DNA from: Brevinematales bacterium
GTDB taxonomy: Bacteria > Spirochaetota > Brevinematia > Brevinematales > GWF1-51-8
Assembly (NCBI GenBank): GCA_013177895.1
Contig: JABLXV010000055.1
Coordinates: forward strand, 1-48,388
DNA: 48,388 nucleotides
Reading direction: 5' to 3'
A program made the position numbers and the translations under genes. The notes beneath the pieces are model-generated. The model was not told where the DNA came from. It searched no databases and saw only the letters and a list, made by a program, of their open reading frames with translations. Shown here piece by piece: positions 1 to 8,662 of the stretch. Position 1 is the stretch's first letter, and the number at the start of each line of letters is the position of its first letter.

Positions 1-1592
1 ACGTCGATTTTGATGAACCCAGTATCGTCGAGGTCGTCCTTAGTCAGCTGGGCGACCTGATGCCCGTCGCGCGAATGCTCCATCGACGCGTATCGGGTGA
101 TGCCGCGCGGGAGTATCATTATCCCGCCCGCGTGCACGGACGTGTGGGACGCGATACCCTCGATCTTCTGCGCGATATCTAGAAAGTGATGGATTTCCGG
201 GTCGTTCTGGTAGAGCATGCTCAGCACGGGATTATCATGGATATATTTCGAGAGCAGATGCTCCGAGGTGAAGGAGAACGGGATGATCGAAAGGAGTTTT
301 TCCAGTTTCTGCTTCGGAAGCTGATAAACCTTCGAGATTTCCCGGATGCACGAGCGGGCCATCATCCGGCCGATAGCCGCGAGGTGCGCGACATTCAGCG
401 CGCCGTAACGCTCCGTGAGGTATTCGAATACCTCGTGCCGCCGCCGCCAGCATAAGTCGATATCCACATCGGGAAGCTGTTTCCGCCCCGGATTGAGGAA
501 CCGCTCGAACATCAAGTTATTCGCCACAGGATCGACTTTAGTTACTCCCAGCAAAAACAGGACGAGGGACGATACGGACGAGCCGCGCCCCCATCCGAAC
601 GGGATACGGGATTTCCGCATAAAGCGCGCGATATCCCAGACGATCAGGAAAAAGTTCTGGAGCTGGAGCTTCTCGATAACCGAAAGCTCGTACAGCAGGC
701 GGTTTTCATACTCCTTGCCGTAGCCGAGCCGCGCGCAGCGGGATTTTGTGATCTCGCGGAGCTTGTTCGCGTTCTTGCTGAACGACGGTATCTTAAAGGA
801 CTTGATATCGAAACGGATATCGATCTGGTCGATTAGGCGGGCTGTGTTTTCCATGAAATCGGGATGATTCCTGAAAATATGGCTCACCTCTTCGGGCTTT
901 TTCAGCACGTAGTCCGCGTCAAGATCGATCGGGAGGCCGCGCTCGTTTCCGCTATGGCTCTTGAGGCGGTGGCTGTTCAGGAAGAGGAATGCGTCTTTAT
1001 CCCCGTTGAAGTAGCGTGCCTCGCACGCGGCGATCGGTGTCAGCCCGAGGGTCTCGTTTACCTCGATGAGTCGCTTAATCTGCGGGACCTTGTTCAGCCC
1101 GGTGTAGTTGATTTCCATATAGACATGGTCGCCGAAAATATCGCGGTATTTATCCCTGACCCCGGTCAGGTAGCTCATATTATCAATATGCATCAAAAGT
1201 TCGGCCTCGAGTACGACCGCGTTGCCCTGCGAGAATTTACGGAGAGTTTCCCGCGAGATGACATATTGTTTCTTCGTGAACGATGTATGATGCGCGATAG
1301 TGTTCAATTTGAACAGGTTGTGCAGGCCGGTGTTGTTCAGCCCGATTAAAAGAATGGGATAGCGGTTTTTGCCGCTATCCCCTTTGATGAATAATTCAAT
1401 TCCGTAGACCGGTTTCAATTTTTCCTTTTCGCAGAGCTTGGTCAGCTCGAAAAAACCGTAAGTCGATAAGGTATCGGTGAGCGCGACACCGGGATACCCG
1501 TGAAACGCGCAGAAACCGACCAAATCTTCAAGCCTGATCAGCGATCCGTAGAACGAATACTCGCTGTGGGTATGAAGATTGATAAAACCCAT
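1..1592 (-). CDS. dnaE: DNA polymerase III alpha subunit (DnaE family), N-terminal 530 residues, runs off the window
   Basis: Replicative or repair DNA polymerase of the C family. The minus-strand frame is open from the ATG at 1592 to the window edge. An N-terminal PHP domain begins with HTHSEYS near residue 7. The palm region follows with GWGRGSS, then FERFLNP and PDVDID at about residues 374-379, which holds the catalytic aspartates of this family. HAGGIMI lies further on. In the PHP domain the usual TDH motif reads TDT, so one metal-binding histidine is replaced, as happens in PHP domains without active proofreading. The ATG overlaps the stop of the upstream lipoprotein gene by one base (TAATG), so the two are probably translationally coupled. 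The C-terminal part lies outside the window, so DnaE1 and DnaE2-like types cannot be separated. Confidence 0.9.
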   Translation of the reverse strand, partial: MGFINLHTHSEYSFYGSLIRLEDLVGFCAFHGYPGVALTDTLSTYGFFELTKLCEKEKLKPVYGIELFIKGDSGKNRYPILLIGLNNTGLHNLFKLNTIAHHTSFTKKQYVISRETLRKFSQGNAVVLEAELLMHIDNMSYLTGVRDKYRDIFGDHVYMEINYTGLNKVPQIKRLIEVNETLGLTPIAACEARYFNGDKDAFLFLNSHRLKSHSGNERGLPIDLDADYVLKKPEEVSHIFRNHPDFMENTARLIDQIDIRFDIKSFKIPSFSKNANKLREITKSRCARLGYGKEYENRLLYELSVIEKLQLQNFFLIVWDIARFMRKSRIPFGWGRGSSVSSLVLFLLGVTKVDPVANNLMFERFLNPGRKQLPDVDIDLCWRRRHEVFEYLTERYGALNVAHLAAIGRMMARSCIREISKVYQLPKQKLEKLLSIIPFSFTSEHLLSKYIHDNPVLSMLYQNDPEIHHFLDIAQKIEGIASHTSVHAGGIMILPRGITRYASMEHSRDGHQVAQLTKDDLDDTGFIKID

Positions 1593-3064
1593 TATAACTT
1601 ATCGATCAGCGCTTTTAACTGGGTCGCGGAACCTTTGACGAAGGAACCGAATACTTCCTTCTCGCTGTCGGCCGCGGCCATAATACGCACGTTATCCGCG
1701 AAGAAAATTTCACCGGTAGACGTGTCTACCAACTGCGCGGATACAGAATAAACGCCTTTCCATTTCTTGATCGTGGTATTATACGCAGGGGCGGAGTCGC
1801 TGTCGATATAGAGAATCAGGACTCTCTTGATACCCTGGTTTGCAAGCTGTTTCAGCGCGGCGTCGTCGGCTTCCTGAATCTTGTTCAGGTTGACGCCCGA
1901 CGGGAACTTGACCGCTTTGAAGCCCTTGCTCTTCATATAGGAAAGCATATCGGAGGCCATATTCGGGATCAGCTCCATATCGCCGTCCTTATTCACAATC
2001 GCGACAACCGCGGTGGGAATATCATAATTCGCCTTATTGCCGGCGGTGAACGACGCGGTCGCCATCGATTTCTGGACATAGTTCTTGAGGTCGATATAGT
2101 ACTTCTGGAAATCCCCGCCGAGGGTGGAGAGTTCGTTGAAGGTGATATCGAGATTGGCGTACAGCTTGGTGGAACCGACGTTCTTCAGGCCGGTAATCTT
2201 ACACTTGACGGAACCGTCCTTATCGGAAACGGCGGTACGGTTATAATCGCCCTTGTTGTTATTCAGGGTGAAAAGCACCTGCGCGCCGTAAACCGCGATC
2301 TTACCCTTATCGCCGGAATAATACACATTATAGGTGAATTCTCCGCCCTTAGAGGTATCGACTTCCTTGACGCCGTCGACCGCTTCGAGGGAGATCTTTT
2401 TCAGGACGTTACCCGCGAGGTTGATGTAGATAATCGCCTCGTCCTTGCGCTCGTCGACTTTAGCGGCGGAAAGCGCCGCGGTAACATACGCGTTGACCGC
2501 GTCGATCACTTTACCTTCGTTGATGTACGCTTCGGCTTTTTTAATCTGGTCGTCGACCAGTTTCTTCTTACGCATCAGTTCGTCGATGATATTCTGGCGT
2601 TCTTTGTCTACGGACGCTTTGGTGATCTTGCAAAGCACCCATACGGAATATCCGCTCAGGCCGTCCTCGCTGAACGGAACCGCGGCGGTCTGTTCGACCT
2701 CAAGCCCGCCTATATTCGCTTTTGCCTTGGTTTTAATATTCTGCTCATAGTCTTTCTGAAGGACGGGATCGTTCAATGAGCCGTATACCTTCAACGCGCT
2801 GGAAACTTCCGATTCCTGGAAAATGAACTCGATCGTTTTCGCGGTCGCGTCTTTGTACGCCTTGTCCTTGACCTCGACTCCCGTACCCAAGTCCTGCGAG
2901 TAACCGACGAAATAGTAGTACTGAGAGGAAGTAGGCGGGTTGAGCGCCCAATCGGGCTCTTTTACAGGGGCGCTATTGCCGCTTTTAACAGCCGCGCCGC
3001 CTCCGCCGCACGACATCAGCAGTATTCCCATCAGCCCGGATAAAATCAATGCGCTTCGTTTCAT
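1592..3064 (-). CDS. LPP20-like lipoprotein, 490 aa
   Basis: Predicted envelope lipoprotein. The signal peptide ends in a lipobox LLMSC with Cys19, followed by a Gly-rich linker. Residues about 36-110 begin with PDWALNPP and a tyrosine-rich stretch ending FVGYS, and resemble the LPP20 domain. A charged helical segment follows near 155-185, then beta-rich C-terminal regions. The start is supported by GGAGGG six bases upstream of the ATG. A candidate promoter lies at 3100-3128. The gene is coupled to the downstream polymerase gene by a TAATG overlap, an odd pairing for an envelope protein. The precise function is unknown; many LPP20 proteins are of unknown role. Confidence 0.75.
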   Translation of the reverse strand: MKRSALILSGLMGILLMSCGGGGAAVKSGNSAPVKEPDWALNPPTSSQYYYFVGYSQDLGTGVEVKDKAYKDATAKTIEFIFQESEVSSALKVYGSLNDPVLQKDYEQNIKTKAKANIGGLEVEQTAAVPFSEDGLSGYSVWVLCKITKASVDKERQNIIDELMRKKKLVDDQIKKAEAYINEGKVIDAVNAYVTAALSAAKVDERKDEAIIYINLAGNVLKKISLEAVDGVKEVDTSKGGEFTYNVYYSGDKGKIAVYGAQVLFTLNNNKGDYNRTAVSDKDGSVKCKITGLKNVGSTKLYANLDITFNELSTLGGDFQKYYIDLKNYVQKSMATASFTAGNKANYDIPTAVVAIVNKDGDMELIPNMASDMLSYMKSKGFKAVKFPSGVNLNKIQEADDAALKQLANQGIKRVLILYIDSDSAPAYNTTIKKWKGVYSVSAQLVDTSTGEIFFADNVRIMAAADSEKEVFGSFVKGSATQLKALIDKL

Positions 3065-3099
3065 TATGTCCCTCCATAGTTTTTGTTAGGATTTCATAT

Positions 3100-3128
3100 A
3101 TCATAACACTATTTGGTAAATATTTAAA
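3100..3128 (-). promoter_or_regulatory. Candidate sigma-70 promoter for the LPP20-like lipoprotein gene
   Basis: On the minus strand TTTAAA and TATGAT are separated by exactly 17 bases, about 35 bases upstream of the ATG at 3064. The -35 box is only moderately close to consensus. Confidence 0.45.
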
Positions 3129-3155
3129 GAAAATCGGCAATTTTTAGGGGATGAA

Positions 3156-3776
3156 TTAATAGAAGCATTCCATCGTTTTTTGCATTCCCTCCAGTAGGCC
3201 GCGAACCTCGCTGATATCCGGTTCGCCGTTCAGTATTTCGCAACGGATACCGGTATCGGTAATCTCGCTTGACGGGCAAACCGTAAACAGCGCCGATGCC
3301 GATTCTATCAGCTTCGGATTCTCGATAAACGCCTTGACCTGCACTTTATTTTTTTTAGCGGTAACCTTGATCAGCCTGTTGAACTCCGGGTCGAACGATT
3401 TGATGCTTCCGCCGGAAAACAACCGGCTGAAAAACGTGGATTTTTTTATCCGCATATCGAAATCGTAGGGGGTGTTAAACGCCAGATGAAGATGGGTATG
3501 AAAATACTGAACGTTGGAGTTCTTCGCGGTATGCAGGATAGGGTATAGGAATGCATAGAAACGCCCGATTTTGCCGTTTAATAGGCACGGGAAACGCATC
3601 TCGAAAATAGTGCGGAAAAACGGCTGGTTCAGCATGTCTTTAACTTTTTCTATATCACGGGTACCCATCTCTTTACCCGCGAGCTGAACCAGAATAGGGG
3701 AATCGAGTATCGCGTCGAAATTTTCGCTGTAATTCAATCCCAGTCCGCCGCCGAGAGTTTTCCAATGTTCTTTCAT
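3156..3776 (-). CDS. Hypothetical protein, 206 aa
   Basis: I do not recognise this family. The protein has no signal peptide and no clear membrane segment. It contains a histidine-rich stretch YFHTHLHLAF near residues 90-99, a basic central region and two cysteines in the C-terminal half. The start at 3776 has a strong ribosome site, GGAGGG, and a promoter at 3801-3829 (TTTACA, 17 bases, TAGAAT). It is transcribed alone, divergently from the PPC-domain gene. A binding or enzymatic role cannot be assigned from sequence alone. Confidence 0.6.
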   Translation of the reverse strand: MKEHWKTLGGGLGLNYSENFDAILDSPILVQLAGKEMGTRDIEKVKDMLNQPFFRTIFEMRFPCLLNGKIGRFYAFLYPILHTAKNSNVQYFHTHLHLAFNTPYDFDMRIKKSTFFSRLFSGGSIKSFDPEFNRLIKVTAKKNKVQVKAFIENPKLIESASALFTVCPSSEITDTGIRCEILNGEPDISEVRGLLEGMQKTMECFY

Positions 3777-3800
3777 ATACCCTCCATTCGAATAATGACT

Positions 3801-3829
3801 ATTCTAATAGCGAAATCTTTTTTTGTAAA
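3801..3829 (-). promoter_or_regulatory. Sigma-70-type promoter for the hypothetical gene ending at 3156
   Basis: The minus strand shows TTTACA, exactly 17 bases, then TAGAAT, about 25 bases upstream of the ATG at 3776. Confidence 0.6.
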
Positions 3830-3840
3830 TACATAATTCT

Positions 3841-3869
3841 TTGTCAATCCCGCGGACGTGTATTATAAT
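3841..3869 (+). promoter_or_regulatory. Near-consensus sigma-70 promoter for the PPC-domain gene
   Basis: TTGTCA (3841-3846), 17 bases, then TATAAT (3864-3869). Transcription would begin near 3876, just before the ribosome site AGGAG at 3877-3881. This rules out an upstream in-frame GTG at 3858 as the start of the following gene. Confidence 0.75.
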
Positions 3870-3887
3870 ATCCGTCAGGAGTATGCA

Positions 3888-4316
3888 ATGGATTACAGGA
3901 AGTATGGAAATATCGTTCTGTTACGCATCGACCGCGGGGAAGAGGTAATCCGGTGCCTCACGGATACCGCTAATAAGGAAAATATCCGTCTCGCGCAGAT
4001 TTCCGCTGTCGGCGCCGCGGACAGCCTCACTATCGGATTATTCGACACCCGTACCAAGACATACTCCACAGTCGATCTGAACGGAGAGTATGAGATTACC
4101 GCGATGGAGGGGACGATTACCCGGATGGACGGAAATGTCTACCTGCATCTGCATATTACGGTCAGCGACGAGGAGTTTCACGCATTCGGCGGCCATCTCA
4201 ACCGAGCGGTCATCAGCGGCACGTGCGAAGTCGTCATGCATCTGATTGACGGCGAAGTCGATAGAAAGTTCGATAACGGTGTGGGACTGAACCTCATCGA
4301 TTTCACGGGGAAATAA
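3888..4316 (+). CDS. PPC/DUF296-domain protein, 142 aa
   Basis: A small single-domain protein of the PPC family (plants and prokaryotes conserved), also known as DUF296. The family's typical features are visible: HLHITVSD after GNVYL near residues 84-95, then FGGHL, and a C-terminal strand ending in CEVVMHLI. Stand-alone bacterial members form trimers, and their biochemical role is poorly known. The ATG at 3888 is chosen because AGGAG lies six bases upstream and the promoter sits at 3841-3869. The stop codon abuts the ATG of the next gene (TAAATG), so the two genes form an operon. Confidence 0.8.
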   Translation: MDYRKYGNIVLLRIDRGEEVIRCLTDTANKENIRLAQISAVGAADSLTIGLFDTRTKTYSTVDLNGEYEITAMEGTITRMDGNVYLHLHITVSDEEFHAFGGHLNRAVISGTCEVVMHLIDGEVDRKFDNGVGLNLIDFTGK

Positions 4317-5249
4317 ATGTTCGACCTTTATACGATCCAGATGATCCGGGAGAAGAAGCCCCTGTTCGATACGCGTCACGCGTCACGGTATACCCCGGAG
4401 ATAATCGATTACATCTCCTACTACGGGATGCTTTCCGATACGTTCGACCATTACTATGGCTATATCGATTGCAAAAAGTACCGGATATTCGCTAATGTTT
4501 TCGTGCCGCCGCGCCCGAAGGGAAATATCCTGTTCAATCACGGGCTTTATAATCATACCGGCTCGCACTGGCGGTTTCTATCCTATCTATTGGAACAAGG
4601 TTATACGGTGCTGACATACGACTTTCCGGGGCACGGGCTTTCCTCCGGCGAACGTTTCGCTGTCGGGGACTTTTCCGACTATACCGATGTGATGCTGAGG
4701 GTGATTGATACGTTCCGTAAGGAATGGAAACCGCCTTATCGTCTGGCGGCGTTCAGTACGGGAGGTTCGTGTTATCTCGACTATCTCCTACGTAATCACG
4801 ACGAATTGTTCGATAAAACCGCGCTGGTCGCTCCATTAATTCGCTCGTTCCTCTGGGAACCATCGAAAGTCAGCTATAACCTGGTCGCGAAAAGGTTCGG
4901 CGCGCTCCCTGTACCGAAATTCCCGTCCTATGCGTCGTCCGATCCGGACTTCAAACGCCGCTATCTCGGCGACCCGTTGATGGAATGGACGCTGCCGATG
5001 TCATGGGTCGGGGCGCTCATCCGATGGAACGAACGGATCGAACGGCTGCCGCGTAACGATAAGGAGATTCTGGTCATTCAGGGCGATAAGGACTGGGTGG
5101 TCGATTATAAGTATAATCTCGCGTTCCTCGCGGAAAAATTCCCGAATATGCGGCTGAAGGTGATGTCCGGCTCGAAGCACGACGTGCTGAACGAGACTTA
5201 CGGTATCCGCCATGCCGCGTATGAAACGATCGTAAATTTCCTCTCTTGA
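4317..5249 (+). CDS. Alpha/beta hydrolase, monoacylglycerol lipase / S33-like, 310 aa
   Basis: Predicted cytosolic serine hydrolase. The oxyanion region FNHGLYNHTG and YDFPGHGLSSG are typical of the lysophospholipase / S33 hydrolase group. The nucleophile elbow reads AFSTGG, a variant of GxSxG with Phe at the first position. The acid is probably in GDKDWVVD and the histidine in GSKHDVLNE near the C-terminus, so the catalytic triad appears complete. It has no signal peptide. The start directly follows the PPC-gene stop, indicating coupled expression. The substrate is unknown; esters of glycerol or similar lipids are the usual targets of this group. Confidence 0.8.
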   Translation: MFDLYTIQMIREKKPLFDTRHASRYTPEIIDYISYYGMLSDTFDHYYGYIDCKKYRIFANVFVPPRPKGNILFNHGLYNHTGSHWRFLSYLLEQGYTVLTYDFPGHGLSSGERFAVGDFSDYTDVMLRVIDTFRKEWKPPYRLAAFSTGGSCYLDYLLRNHDELFDKTALVAPLIRSFLWEPSKVSYNLVAKRFGALPVPKFPSYASSDPDFKRRYLGDPLMEWTLPMSWVGALIRWNERIERLPRNDKEILVIQGDKDWVVDYKYNLAFLAEKFPNMRLKVMSGSKHDVLNETYGIRHAAYETIVNFLS

Positions 5250-5312
5250 CGTTTCCGCCCGAATTGATTAATTTACTGCTACTTTTACTAACCGATAGGG
5301 AGGAAACGAATT

Positions 5313-7199
5313 ATGTCTTCCGAGACATTCAAGTTCCAAGCCGAGAGCCGTGAGCTTCTCGATCTGATGGTGCATTCCATCTATTCCAACAAAGAAATAT
5401 TCCTGCGGGAACTGATATCCAACGCGTCGGACGCGCTGGATAAGCTCCGTATCGAAGCGATTCAATTCCCCGACTTCCTCAAGGAATCGGGCGAGGCCGA
5501 GATCGTGATCGAGACGGATAAAAAAGCCCGGACGCTGACAATCCGCGATAACGGTATCGGGATGAGCCGCGAGGAGATTATCGAAAATATCGGTACGATC
5601 GCGAAATCCGGCACGAAGGAATTCCTGGAGAAGATCAAGGAATCCCAGAAGGGCGAACCGGCGGATTTGATCGGCCAATTCGGCGTGGGGTTCTATTCGG
5701 TATTTATGATCGCAAATCAGGTGACTATTATCACCCGTCTCGCCGGGCAGACTACCGCAACCAAGTGGGTATCCGACGGGAAGGGCGAGTTTACCGTATC
5801 CGAGACGGAGAAAGACGCTCCCGGTACGGAGATTACCCTGCTCTTGAAGCCCGCCGACGAGGAGAACGGTATCGAGGATTACACTGATTTCCAGACCGTA
5901 TCTACGGTTGTCAAACGCTATTCCGACTTTATCAGCTATCCGATTACGATGATGAACGAGAAGGAAAAACAGACCCTCAATTCCATGAAGCCGATATGGG
6001 CGAAGTCCGAGACGGAAGTCAAACCCGAAGAGTACAACGAATTCTATAAGCATATTTCTCACGACTGGAACGAGCCTCTCAAGGTAATCCCGTTCAAGGC
6101 GGAAGGGACTATCGAGTACCAGTCGCTGTTGTTTATCCCGTCGCGCGCCCCGTTCGATTTTTACTACCAGGGGTATAAGAGCGGATTGCAGTTATATGTA
6201 CGGCGCGTGATGATCCTCGAGGCGTTCGAGGATATGCTCCCGCATTATCTCCGTTTCGTGAAGGGCGTCGTCGAATCGTCCGATCTCCCGTTGAACATCT
6301 CCCGTGAAATTCTCCAGCAGGACAGGGTGACCCTCCAGATGAAGAAGCGCCTCGGGAAGAAGGTGCTGGACACCCTGCAGGAGATGCTCGACAAGGAACG
6401 CGATAATTATATCAAGTTCTGGGGCGAGTTCGGGAACGCGGTCAAGGAAGGGATGACGGTCGATTTCGAGAATAAGGACAAATTGCAGGAACTCCTGCTG
6501 TTTTATTCCACCGCCGACCCGGAAAAGCAGACCACATTGAAGGAATATGTCGAACGGATGAAACCCGAGCAGAAGGATATTTATTACTTCGCGGGCGAGA
6601 ACCGCGAGACGATGACCAATTCACCGCTCATAGAAATATACAAGAATAAGGGGTACGAGGTGATCCTCCTGACCGAGGCTGTGGACGAGATTGTCGCCGG
6701 TACGATTATGGAGTACTCCGGTAAGAAGATGAAATCTATCGAGAAGGGCGAAGCCGATATAGAGAAGACGAAGGACGAGAAGAAGGCCGACAAAGAGCTC
6801 AAGACCACCGAGAAGGACTACGAGGAACTGATAAAATACCTCGAGACCGAGCTCGGCGAGTATGTGAAGCAGGTACGGCTGACGACCCGTCTGGTATCCG
6901 CGCCCTCGTGCGTGGTGTCCGACGAGGCGGGGATGTCCCCCCATCTGGAGCGTTTTCTCAAGCGCACGAATATGAAGGTACCGGAGAATAAGCGTATTAT
7001 GGAGCTCAACCCCGAGCATAATATCGTGAAGAAACTCAAGTCGCGTTTCGATACCGATAAGACCGACCCGCTGATCTCCGAGTATGCGGAACTCCTCTTG
7101 GGATATTCGTACCTCGGCGCGGGTGCGGAACCGCCCGATGTGGTGCGTTTTAATAACCTGCTCGTGCGGGTTCTCGACGATACGTTGAAAGACAAGTAA
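5313..7199 (+). CDS. htpG: Molecular chaperone HtpG (Hsp90), 628 aa
   Basis: Cytosolic ATP-dependent chaperone of the Hsp90 family. The ATP-binding GHKL domain is complete: ELISNASDAL at residues 33-42, DNGIGM at 79-84 and the QFGVGFYS motif near 120. Middle and C-terminal dimerisation domains follow, with a lysine-rich charged stretch near residues 480-510. The length matches bacterial HtpG (about 610-650 aa). The ATG has an AGGGAGGA ribosome site. A strong intrinsic terminator follows at 7209-7235, so the transcript ends here. Confidence 0.97.
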   Translation: MSSETFKFQAESRELLDLMVHSIYSNKEIFLRELISNASDALDKLRIEAIQFPDFLKESGEAEIVIETDKKARTLTIRDNGIGMSREEIIENIGTIAKSGTKEFLEKIKESQKGEPADLIGQFGVGFYSVFMIANQVTIITRLAGQTTATKWVSDGKGEFTVSETEKDAPGTEITLLLKPADEENGIEDYTDFQTVSTVVKRYSDFISYPITMMNEKEKQTLNSMKPIWAKSETEVKPEEYNEFYKHISHDWNEPLKVIPFKAEGTIEYQSLLFIPSRAPFDFYYQGYKSGLQLYVRRVMILEAFEDMLPHYLRFVKGVVESSDLPLNISREILQQDRVTLQMKKRLGKKVLDTLQEMLDKERDNYIKFWGEFGNAVKEGMTVDFENKDKLQELLLFYSTADPEKQTTLKEYVERMKPEQKDIYYFAGENRETMTNSPLIEIYKNKGYEVILLTEAVDEIVAGTIMEYSGKKMKSIEKGEADIEKTKDEKKADKELKTTEKDYEELIKYLETELGEYVKQVRLTTRLVSAPSCVVSDEAGMSPHLERFLKRTNMKVPENKRIMELNPEHNIVKKLKSRFDTDKTDPLISEYAELLLGYSYLGAGAEPPDVVRFNNLLVRVLDDTLKDK

Positions 7200-7208
7200 T
7201 GCAAATAC

Positions 7209-7235
7209 GGGCTGTCCTCCGGGATGGCCCTTTTT
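7209..7235 (+). terminator. Rho-independent terminator after htpG
   Basis: GGGCTGTCC pairs with GGGATGGCCC (nine pairs including two G-T) around a four-base loop and is followed by five T residues, ten bases after the htpG stop. Confidence 0.85.
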
Positions 7236-7290
7236 CTTGTGTTATTTCTTTTCCGGCATTATCATTAACGATTACTAAAAAGAGGCGTCT

Positions 7291-8652
7291 ATGACCGACT
7301 GGAATACGCTGGTAGGATTTAAACGGGACCTGCTGGATACCGCGGAGAAGGCCATCCGCGAGAAGAAGGGCTACACCTTCGAGTTCGTGATCGAGGACTG
7401 GACGACCGACTTCCTGCGCTTCTACCGCAACCAGACCAACTATAACATTACCAAGAACGAGATCACGATGTCCGCGACCGTCGAGCGCGATAAGCGGAAA
7501 TACACGTTCGTACTGTCCAATCCGTCGCCGGAGGTTCTTTCCTCGGCTCTGGACGATGCATGCGGGATTGTCGATAAACTCCCGCCAGACGAGGATTTTG
7601 TCAGTTTCGAGGACAACCGCGATATCTATAAATACGACAGTATCGCCGATTCCCGCGCGGCGATGCCGTTGAGCGATAAGGTCGAACTCCTCCGGGAGAT
7701 GGCCGGGTCGCTCGGCGATAACGATTACAAGCTGTACGGGTCGTTTATCACCCTGCGGGTGTTCCGGCATATCCTGAACTCGCATATCCCGGTGAAACAT
7801 TTTTACCAGTCGCCCGTGATGCTCGACGTCAAGGCGGTGTCCGATAAGACGATGTCCACCGTCATCGAATCGTTCGGCGGTAACGATTTTAGCCTGTTCG
7901 ACCGCGACGATTTCACGGCGCGCCTGCGCGAGAAGATCGGCTACAGCCTCCTGCCCTCGAAGGATATCGAGCCCGGCGCATATGACGTTATCCTGTCTCC
8001 CCACGCCGCCGCGCAGTTACTGGAATTCCTGATAATGGGGGCGTATGCCCAGAACCTCGATAACGGTACGTCGTTCTTCGAGGGAAAGACCGGGCAGAAG
8101 ACTCTCTCGGATAAACTGACGGTCGCGTCCGACCCGCATCATAAGGAACTGATTAACTTCCCTTACCACCGGGAGGGTTCCGCCACCGGACGGCTCGCGA
8201 TAGTCGAGAACGGCGTATTCCAGTCGTTTATCGCCGACCATTACTACTCGAAGAAGCTCGGCATCCCGAAGAACTGCTCCGTAGGTACGAACGCGCTTAC
8301 TATCGAGCCGGGCGCGAAATCCCTCGCGGAACTCACGGGGATGGTCGAACGCGGACTTTATATATCCAATATCCATTATATGAATTTCATCAACGAGAAG
8401 GAAACGTCGGTGACCGGGCTGACCCGTGACGGGACGTTCCTGATAGAGAACGGTAAGATATCGAACACGCTGCCGAACCTTCGATATACGGTGAAGCTGT
8501 CGGACGTATTCGCGAACATCATCGAACTCGAGAACCGCCGTTACACTATCCCGCAGTCGCAGAACTACGATAATTTCCAGTTGTACTCGTCCGCAGTACC
8601 GCATATATTGACGGGCGGATTCAAGATCAGTTCGTCGTCGCACACGGTATAA
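7291..8652 (+). CDS. tldE: TldE/PmbA-type metalloprotease partner, 453 aa
   Basis: Member of the TldD/PmbA family without the HExxxH zinc motif, so it is the TldE (PmbA) type. TldE forms a heterodimeric protease with TldD that degrades unfolded peptides and, in other bacteria, processes modified peptides such as microcin B17. The C-terminal part has family signatures such as REGSATGRLAIVENG and NALTIEPG. The length agrees with PmbA (about 450 aa). It lies ten bases upstream of tldD, so the subunits are expected to be co-expressed. An AGAGG ribosome site precedes the start. Confidence 0.85.
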   Translation: MTDWNTLVGFKRDLLDTAEKAIREKKGYTFEFVIEDWTTDFLRFYRNQTNYNITKNEITMSATVERDKRKYTFVLSNPSPEVLSSALDDACGIVDKLPPDEDFVSFEDNRDIYKYDSIADSRAAMPLSDKVELLREMAGSLGDNDYKLYGSFITLRVFRHILNSHIPVKHFYQSPVMLDVKAVSDKTMSTVIESFGGNDFSLFDRDDFTARLREKIGYSLLPSKDIEPGAYDVILSPHAAAQLLEFLIMGAYAQNLDNGTSFFEGKTGQKTLSDKLTVASDPHHKELINFPYHREGSATGRLAIVENGVFQSFIADHYYSKKLGIPKNCSVGTNALTIEPGAKSLAELTGMVERGLYISNIHYMNFINEKETSVTGLTRDGTFLIENGKISNTLPNLRYTVKLSDVFANIIELENRRYTIPQSQNYDNFQLYSSAVPHILTGGFKISSSSHTV

Positions 8653-8662
8653 GGGAGAGCTT

